The notes under the pieces: generated by a model
The model's database searches: none
Told to the model about the DNA's origin: nothing
Seen by the model: the letters and a program-made list of their open reading frames with translations, nothing else
Shown: positions 59,891 through 64,000 of the stretch, in pieces
Layout of the letters: the number at the start of each line of letters is the position of its first letter
Position numbering within the stretch: the first letter of the stretch is position 1
Made by a program: the position numbers and the translations under genes
Assembly: GCF_000269805.1 (NCBI RefSeq)
Contig: NZ_JH711481.1
Location: 1,737,789 to 1,801,788, forward strand
Reading direction: 5' to 3'
Source of the DNA: Actinomyces massiliensis 4401292
Lineage (GTDB): Bacteria; Actinomycetota; Actinomycetes; Actinomycetales; Actinomycetaceae
DNA length: 64,000 nucleotides

Positions 59891-60534
59891 CGTGCGGCCC
59901 TCCTCGCAGCTCGGGCTCGCAGGACGTCGGTGGCCGCGGCGATGAGTGCGCCGCCGCCGCCCGCCAGGGCCATGATCGCCCACAGGCCGGTCCCGCCCAC
60001 GAGGGTGGCCGCGGTGGTGACCGCGAGGAACCAGCCGCCGACCCAGGCCATGACGGGTTCGTCCCAGATGGCGGAGCAGGCCATGAACAGGACGCCGATA
60101 ATGAGGCAGGGGATGGCGTTGCTCAGGATCATGCCCATTTCCTCGGCCTCGGGCGTCCCGAGGGCGGTGAGGAAGGCCCCGGCTCGGCTCATGATGACCA
60201 GGCCGAGGATGAAGCCTCCCGCCCAGGCGGCGCCGTAGCGGACGCCCGCCCGACTGGAGACGCCGCGTACTCCCCGCGCGCGGCGGAGGATATAGATGCA
60301 GGTGTAGGCGCCGGCCGCCGCGAAGCACCCGAAGTAGAACGGCCACAGGAGCGCCGGCATGGTGTAGTCGGGTCGGATGCTCAACCATCCGGCGCCGTAG
60401 CCCATGAGCCAGGCCAGACCCCAGGCGGTGAGCAGAGGGGAGGAGCGGATAAGGGTGCGCTGCCGGAGAGTCGCCTGCTGATCGCTGATCGTGTCGAGGG
60501 CGGCACGAGGATCGAGCGGGGCGTCGGGGCTCAT
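59887..60534 (-). CDS. membrane protein co-transcribed with the winged-helix regulator
   Basis: A 215-residue protein with about five or six hydrophobic segments, the first near residue 33 (LLTAWGLAWLMGYGAGWL), after a cytoplasmic N-terminus, ending in an Arg/Ala-rich tail. No enzymatic motif is visible. ATG 60534 follows GAGGAGA. The stop overlaps the start of the regulator. The same pairing of a polytopic protein and a small regulator occurs in other actinobacteria, with unknown role. Confidence 0.83.
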   Translation of the reverse strand: MSPDAPLDPRAALDTISDQQATLRQRTLIRSSPLLTAWGLAWLMGYGAGWLSIRPDYTMPALLWPFYFGCFAAAGAYTCIYILRRARGVRGVSSRAGVRYGAAWAGGFILGLVIMSRAGAFLTALGTPEAEEMGMILSNAIPCLIIGVLFMACSAIWDEPVMAWVGGWFLAVTTAATLVGGTGLWAIMALAGGGGALIAAATDVLRARAARRAAR

Positions 60535-60686
60535 AGAACTCTCCTCAGCAAATGAAAAATCTCAAAGTGGTTTGCCGATCAAACTTCCGGATTCAGTGTA
60601 TGCCGACCGGCTCGCCGTGCAAAATCGGGGAGCGCTCTCCATGGCGTCGCAGCCCGGAGCGGGTGTCTGCGTGCCAGCATAGGGGC

Positions 60687-61427
60687 GTGGAACCGGTGAT
60701 CATCAACTCTCGCAGATGGAGCATCTTCTGGCGGGCGCTCTTCGGTGTGGCGTTTACGGCCGGGTGCGTCTACGCTCTCCGTCAGGGGATTAAGTACACC
60801 CATATCATCTCCCTGGTTCTGGGGATCCTGGGGACTCCGGCCTTCGGGCTGCTGACCATCGGCTGGATCCGTCTGCTGGGGCGCACCGCGCTGGTCATCG
60901 ACGACCGCGGCGTGTGGGACAACACGTCCATGATCTCAGTCGGTTTCATCCCCTGGGAGCAGACGCTCGCCTTTCTCCCGGCGCAGATGAGATTCACAAA
61001 CGTCTCACACGATTATGTCTTCATTCTTTTCGCCGACTCCACGTGGCCATGGAGGCATCTACGGCCCATTCGCCGCTATTACTGCCGGCTCATCACGAAG
61101 ATAGAAGGCTTCCCGCCGGCGCCGCTGACCATGGACACCATGCCGCTGTCGCCCGTCGAGTGCGCCTGCCTCCTGGCGGAGCAGAGGCGGCTGCGCCGCC
61201 CCGAGCTGCCGCCCGCTGTGGGGCCGGTACCCGACCCGTCTTCCAGTGAGCAGTACACCGTGCTGGAAGTGGACGGCCGGGTCGATATGGCCGAGGCGTT
61301 GGACTGCCTGTATCGGGAATACCTCGAGCAGTCCAGAAGGGCCGGGCTCATTCCTCCCGTGCCTGCCGCCGATGCTCCTGACGAGGGTCCTTCACCGGAC
61401 GGCGGTGCGGACGGGCGGCAGCGCTGA
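60687..61427 (+). CDS. STM3941-family hypothetical membrane protein
   Basis: A 246-residue protein with two membrane helices (about residues 12-30 and 38-58) followed by a cytoplasmic part containing LVIDDRGVWDNTSMISVGFIPWEQ, a pattern found in the small STM3941-like family. GTG 60687 is the likely start, with several in-frame upstream codons that are not conserved. It converges on ltrA. The C-terminal 60 residues are acidic and Pro-rich. Function unknown. Confidence 0.72.
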   Translation: MEPVIINSRRWSIFWRALFGVAFTAGCVYALRQGIKYTHIISLVLGILGTPAFGLLTIGWIRLLGRTALVIDDRGVWDNTSMISVGFIPWEQTLAFLPAQMRFTNVSHDYVFILFADSTWPWRHLRPIRRYYCRLITKIEGFPPAPLTMDTMPLSPVECACLLAEQRRLRRPELPPAVGPVPDPSSSEQYTVLEVDGRVDMAEALDCLYREYLEQSRRAGLIPPVPAADAPDEGPSPDGGADGRQR

Positions 61428-61564
61428 TCGGGCGGGGCGCTGCGGATTCCTCCGGGGCGGATGTGGCCGACTGTGGTGGGCAGCGGTCGGCGGTGGGCCT
61501 GCCGCTCAGAAGCGGGTCCGCCGCTCAGGACGCCGGGCTCGTCTGTGCTCGTGTCGTGCTTCAC

Positions 61565-61600
61565 GTGCTCACTGTGCTCACTGTGCTCGCCGTGCTCATG
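61565..61600. repeat. 9-bp tandem repeat at the 3' end of ltrA
   Basis: Four units (GTGCTCACT, GTGCTCACT, GTGCTCGCC, GTGCTCATG) end over the ltrA stop codon (61596-61598, minus strand). The remainder of the convergent gap (61428-61564) shows no gene. Confidence 0.8.
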
Positions 61601-62897
61601 CCGACAGGCGCTCCTGCATGTGGCGATGCCCCACGGTCTCCACACCCACCACGTTGATCCACGGGGCCAGGACGATGATCGCCAGGCAGGTTGCGAAGGA
61701 GACGCCGGCCAGGGACAGGAGCACCGCCCCGGCGAGCGCCGCCACGGTCAGGCCCAGCATGAGCTGCTGGATTCCTCCCAGGGAGCGCAGGTTCACCGCG
61801 ACCACGAGTGCGTACAGGGCGATCACGAAGACGGCGACGGGGACCGCGACGCTCAGGACCGCCCCGGTGGAGGAGATGACGGACTCGCCCTCCTCGCGCA
61901 GCGCCGCCACGTGCAGGCCCGCCCCGATCGCCGCCAGGGAGGCGAAGAGGATGAAGTGGACGTAGGCCACCGTCACGGTCCTGGCCGGGTGCTCATGGAG
62001 GATCTGGCCGAAGGGCACCTCGAAGTAGACCCACCACAGGCCCAGTGCGATCGAGATGCCCGAGGCCAGGACCACGACCGTTGAGGCCGACCACCCGTGC
62101 TCGGTGTACAGGGCCGTGACCGATTCCGCGGTGCCGACGACCACCTCGCCCAGGGTGATGATCGTCAGCAGGCCGAAACGCTCGGCCAGGTGGTGCGGGT
62201 GCCAGCCCATGTGGTCGTAGCGGCTCAAGAGGTATGCCGGGACTCCCAGCTCCATGGCGAACAGCGGCACGGACACCAGGAAGAGCCCCAGTGGGGTGAG
62301 GTGGTGGAGGAAGGCGGTGCCGACCCACAGCGCCTGGGCCAGTGCGATCCACAGGGCGTGGATCCGGCAGGCGCGGGCCTGGTCCGGGTTGGCCCGCGCG
62401 GCCCGCAGCCACAGTGCGACCAGCGAGACCCTCATGACCACATAGCCGGCCACCATGGTTCCGGAGTGCAGCTGCCATCCATGCTCGAAGCCCTCGTAGA
62501 GCGCGGAGATGCCCGCGGTCATCATGATGACGCCCACCATCTGGACCGCGACTCCCAGGCGCACGCCCCAGTCGTCGGTGTCGTAGGAGGAGGCGAAGCT
62601 GGAGTAGCTCATCCAGGCCCAGATCGTGGAGAACTGGACGAACCCGAAGGCCGCCAGCCCCGCCGCCACATGCCCGGAGGCCAGGGCGTGCGCCATCTGG
62701 ACGCCGCTGACGCCGAAGGCGATCACCAGGGTCAGGTCGTAGAGGAGCTCCAGGGTAGTGGCCACCCGGTGCTCCTCGTGCGGGTCGCGTGAGCGCATGG
62801 GCGTCAGGGAGTGCAGGAAGCGGCCCGCGGTCGCAGAAGGGGGGTGCTGCACTGCAGTGGCTGAACGGGGTGCGCCGGGTGCGCTGGTATCGGTCAT
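61596..62897 (-). CDS. ltrA: low-temperature-requirement A (LtrA) family membrane protein
   Basis: A 433-residue polytopic membrane protein with about twelve hydrophobic segments. The family start EEHRVATTLELLYDLTLVIAFGV and the conserved RYDHMGWHPHHLAERFGLLTIITLGEVVVG are clear. LtrA was linked to growth in the cold in Listeria; the biochemical function is not known. No strong ribosome site is seen before ATG 62897. It is monocistronic between convergent and divergent neighbours. Confidence 0.9.
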   Translation of the reverse strand: MTDTSAPGAPRSATAVQHPPSATAGRFLHSLTPMRSRDPHEEHRVATTLELLYDLTLVIAFGVSGVQMAHALASGHVAAGLAAFGFVQFSTIWAWMSYSSFASSYDTDDWGVRLGVAVQMVGVIMMTAGISALYEGFEHGWQLHSGTMVAGYVVMRVSLVALWLRAARANPDQARACRIHALWIALAQALWVGTAFLHHLTPLGLFLVSVPLFAMELGVPAYLLSRYDHMGWHPHHLAERFGLLTIITLGEVVVGTAESVTALYTEHGWSASTVVVLASGISIALGLWWVYFEVPFGQILHEHPARTVTVAYVHFILFASLAAIGAGLHVAALREEGESVISSTGAVLSVAVPVAVFVIALYALVVAVNLRSLGGIQQLMLGLTVAALAGAVLLSLAGVSFATCLAIIVLAPWINVVGVETVGHRHMQERLSA

Positions 62898-63002
62898 GAG
62901 GAGTGTTCCTGTCGGCGGGCGCGTGGGCGGGCGGTTCTCGGGTGGTGTTGAAGATATCCGCTGTTCGACTACTGGGCGTCAGCAAGGTTATGGTGAACAG
63001 CA

Positions 63003-63008
63003 TATAGT
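63003..63008 (+). promoter_or_regulatory. -10 box upstream of the TctA-type operon
   Basis: TATAGT is a near-consensus -10 box in a locally A+T-rich stretch (62985-63010); no strong -35 is seen. It lies before the gene pair starting at about 63042. Confidence 0.4.
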
Positions 63009-63041
63009 GCGTTGCAGGGAAGTCGAATAACATCACGCCTC

Positions 63042-63512
63042 GTGCGCGATATTTCTGAGGCCGCCTCCGAGAGCACGGGGCGTCATAATATTGAGGTCTG
63101 GAATGACCTCGTCTCGGTCAAGGATCTTCTGATCTGTTTGCAAATATCGGCGGCATACGCCGCCTGTGCGGCATTACTGGCGATTGTCGTCGGTGGCCAG
63201 CCGCTTTTCTGGGGATTGGGAGCATCGGTGATCGGTTTCACCGTGAACTGCTTCTTCGTGAGCCCGAAGCGGGACGTCACCATTATCGATGACGTGAGTG
63301 ATGCCGATTCCGCGGTTATCGCCGATGATTCCAAGGATGATCTCGGTGATGATCAAAGTGGCGATCCCGGCGAATCCGGAAAACCCAGCGAATCTGGAGG
63401 ATCCGGTGAGTCCGGGGAACCCAGTGAACCCGGCGAGGAATCTGAAGGTGGCTCCGACGCGACTGCCTCTGAGAATTCTGACGACAATTCCGATAAAGGC
63501 GGTGCCGAGTGA
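63042..63512 (+). CDS. small membrane protein with Gly-x-x repeat tail, upstream of tctA
   Basis: About 156 residues. After a polar start there are two hydrophobic segments (VKDLLICLQISAAYAACAALLAIVV and FWGLGASVIGFTVNCFFV), then an acidic tail with Gly-Glu-Ser/Pro triplets from eight 9-bp units (63360-63431). The start is uncertain (GTG 63042 or TTG 63012; neither has a clear ribosome site). It overlaps the following permease by 4 nt (GTGA). TctA transporters normally need a small membrane partner, TctB; this protein sits in the right place but I cannot show it is TctB. Confidence 0.62.
   Translation: MRDISEAASESTGRHNIEVWNDLVSVKDLLICLQISAAYAACAALLAIVVGGQPLFWGLGASVIGFTVNCFFVSPKRDVTIIDDVSDADSAVIADDSKDDLGDDQSGDPGESGKPSESGGSGESGEPSEPGEESEGGSDATASENSDDNSDKGGAE
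63360..63431 (+). repeat. 9-bp tandem repeat, eight units
   Basis: GGCGATCCC, GGCGAATCC, GGAAAACCC, AGCGAATCT, GGAGGATCC, GGTGAGTCC, GGGGAACCC and AGTGAACCC follow without gaps and encode a collagen-like Gly-x-x tail. Confidence 0.9.
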
Positions 63513-64000
63513 CTCCTGAGCTTATTCTCATGATGCTGGCGGCAGTGCTCGCCGCCGTCGTCCTGTACACCTTCATCGGTTTCATCCCCGGCACCGATGA
63601 GACGAGCGTGCTCGCGCCCGTGACCCTGGCCGTGGTGCTGGCCGGAGCCCCGCCGCAGGTGGTGCTCGCATTCTTCATCGCCGCGATCGTCACGCTCAAC
63701 CTTATGAACGGCATTCCGACGGCCCTGGTGGGGTTGCCGGGCGGAGTGATGTCGGCACCGCTGATGGAGCACTCCCTGCTCCTGCGCGGCAAGGGCCTCG
63801 CCTCGGACACGATCCGCAAGATGGCCGTCGGCTCCGCCATTGGAACCCTGATCTCCATCCCCCTCAGCTTCGCCCTGGCCGGACTGCTGGCGCCCATGGC
63901 CGATCCGATCAAGAACCGGGCCCCCATCATCCTCGCGGCCGGAGCGGTGCTCCTGGCGCTGCTGGGGAAGAACCGGATTCTCGCGCTGGTGGCGATCATC
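63509..64000 (+). CDS. TctA-family tripartite-type transporter permease, 3'-truncated by window edge
   Basis: The first 164 residues of a large membrane permease. TFIGFIPGTDETSVLAPVTLAVV, NLMNGIPTALVGLPGGVMSAPLMEHSLLLRGKGLASDTIRKMAVGSAIG and the helices that follow match the TctA pattern (PGL-type first motif, then LVGLPGG and SAPLMEHS). In the known systems TctA works with TctB and a periplasmic TctC to import di- or tricarboxylates. GTG 63509 overlaps the upstream stop. The substrate protein is not in view. Confidence 0.78.
   Translation, partial: MTPELILMMLAAVLAAVVLYTFIGFIPGTDETSVLAPVTLAVVLAGAPPQVVLAFFIAAIVTLNLMNGIPTALVGLPGGVMSAPLMEHSLLLRGKGLASDTIRKMAVGSAIGTLISIPLSFALAGLLAPMADPIKNRAPIILAAGAVLLALLGKNRILALVAII

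Noticed and set aside
1-64000. tRNA, rRNA, tmRNA or SRP RNA genes
   Set aside because: No cloverleaf or conserved RNA core was recognised in any gap; a covariance-model search would be decisive.
1-64000. Insertion sequences or prophage
   Set aside because: No transposase, integrase other than XerC, or phage structural gene was seen; the inverted repeats found are short and without a transposase.

Overview
This window is a continuous piece of a high-G+C actinobacterial chromosome. Codon third positions are almost all G or C, and GTG starts are frequent. The core gene order is the conserved actinobacterial one: smc-ftsY-ffh, rpsP-khpA-rimM-trmD-lepB-rplS-lepB-rnhB-DUF2469-yraN-comM-dprA-xerC, then M23 peptidase, rpsB-tsf-pyrH-frr-cdsA-rlmN, dxr-rseP-ispG-GNAT. 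The style of the proteins (long Ala/Glu/Asp-rich linkers, a TrmD-acetyltransferase fusion, two adjacent signal peptidases) suggests Actinomycetaceae, most likely Actinomyces or a close relative. That placement is inference; no rRNA gene is present to confirm it.

Layout. 1-5050: end of an FtsX-type ABC permease, a small membrane protein, folC with a long acidic N-terminus, an orphan dhaL, and ndk. 5176-11301, all on the minus strand: a secreted S41 peptidase and a module of histidine kinase, response regulator, ABC ATPase and ABC permease. 11302-23224: smc, ftsY and ffh, separated by accessory insertions (TetR with a siderophore-interacting protein, a possible Cys-rich microprotein, a LysG-type regulator with an RhtB/LysE exporter, and the wreck of a two-component system). 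23325-27135, minus strand: a second ATPase-permease-kinase-regulator module. 27401-30618: an AGCS amino-acid:cation symporter and a membrane-anchored protein with a likely beta-propeller. 30887-43884: the ribosome maturation, secretion and DNA-processing series from rpsP to xerC. 44128-58177: M23 peptidase, then translation, lipid and isoprenoid genes, with three tandem copies of an unknown membrane protein between rseP and ispG. 58216-64000: a DUF4081-GNAT protein, a regulator-membrane protein pair, an STM3941-like protein, LtrA, and the start of a TctA-type transporter operon.

How the genes work together. Much of the window is one growth programme. Ffh and FtsY target proteins to the membrane and two LepB enzymes process the exported ones. 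RpsP, RplS, RpsB, Tsf and Frr serve the ribosome, and RimM, TrmD, RlmN and KhpA mature RNA. CdsA makes phospholipid precursor, Dxr and IspG make isoprenoid precursors, SMC and XerC handle chromosomes, and ComM and DprA handle incoming DNA. Around this core sit sensing-and-export modules (two complete kinase/regulator/ABC sets plus one decayed set), iron and amino-acid transport, and envelope peptidases.

Non-coding structure is the most unusual part. Degenerate tandem repeats with a 9-bp period occur at more than a dozen places, mostly as in-frame linkers of housekeeping proteins and a few between genes. A 22-bp repeat follows the 3' ends of two unrelated genes in the same sense orientation. 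There is a 67-bp perfect hairpin, a 120-bp segment bounded by perfect 21-bp inverted repeats, and a G/T-rich tract across rpsP and khpA that breaks the local codon pattern. Several genes show a -10 box 6-7 nt before the start codon and no Shine-Dalgarno, which suggests leaderless mRNAs. No tRNA, rRNA, CRISPR array or insertion sequence was recognised.
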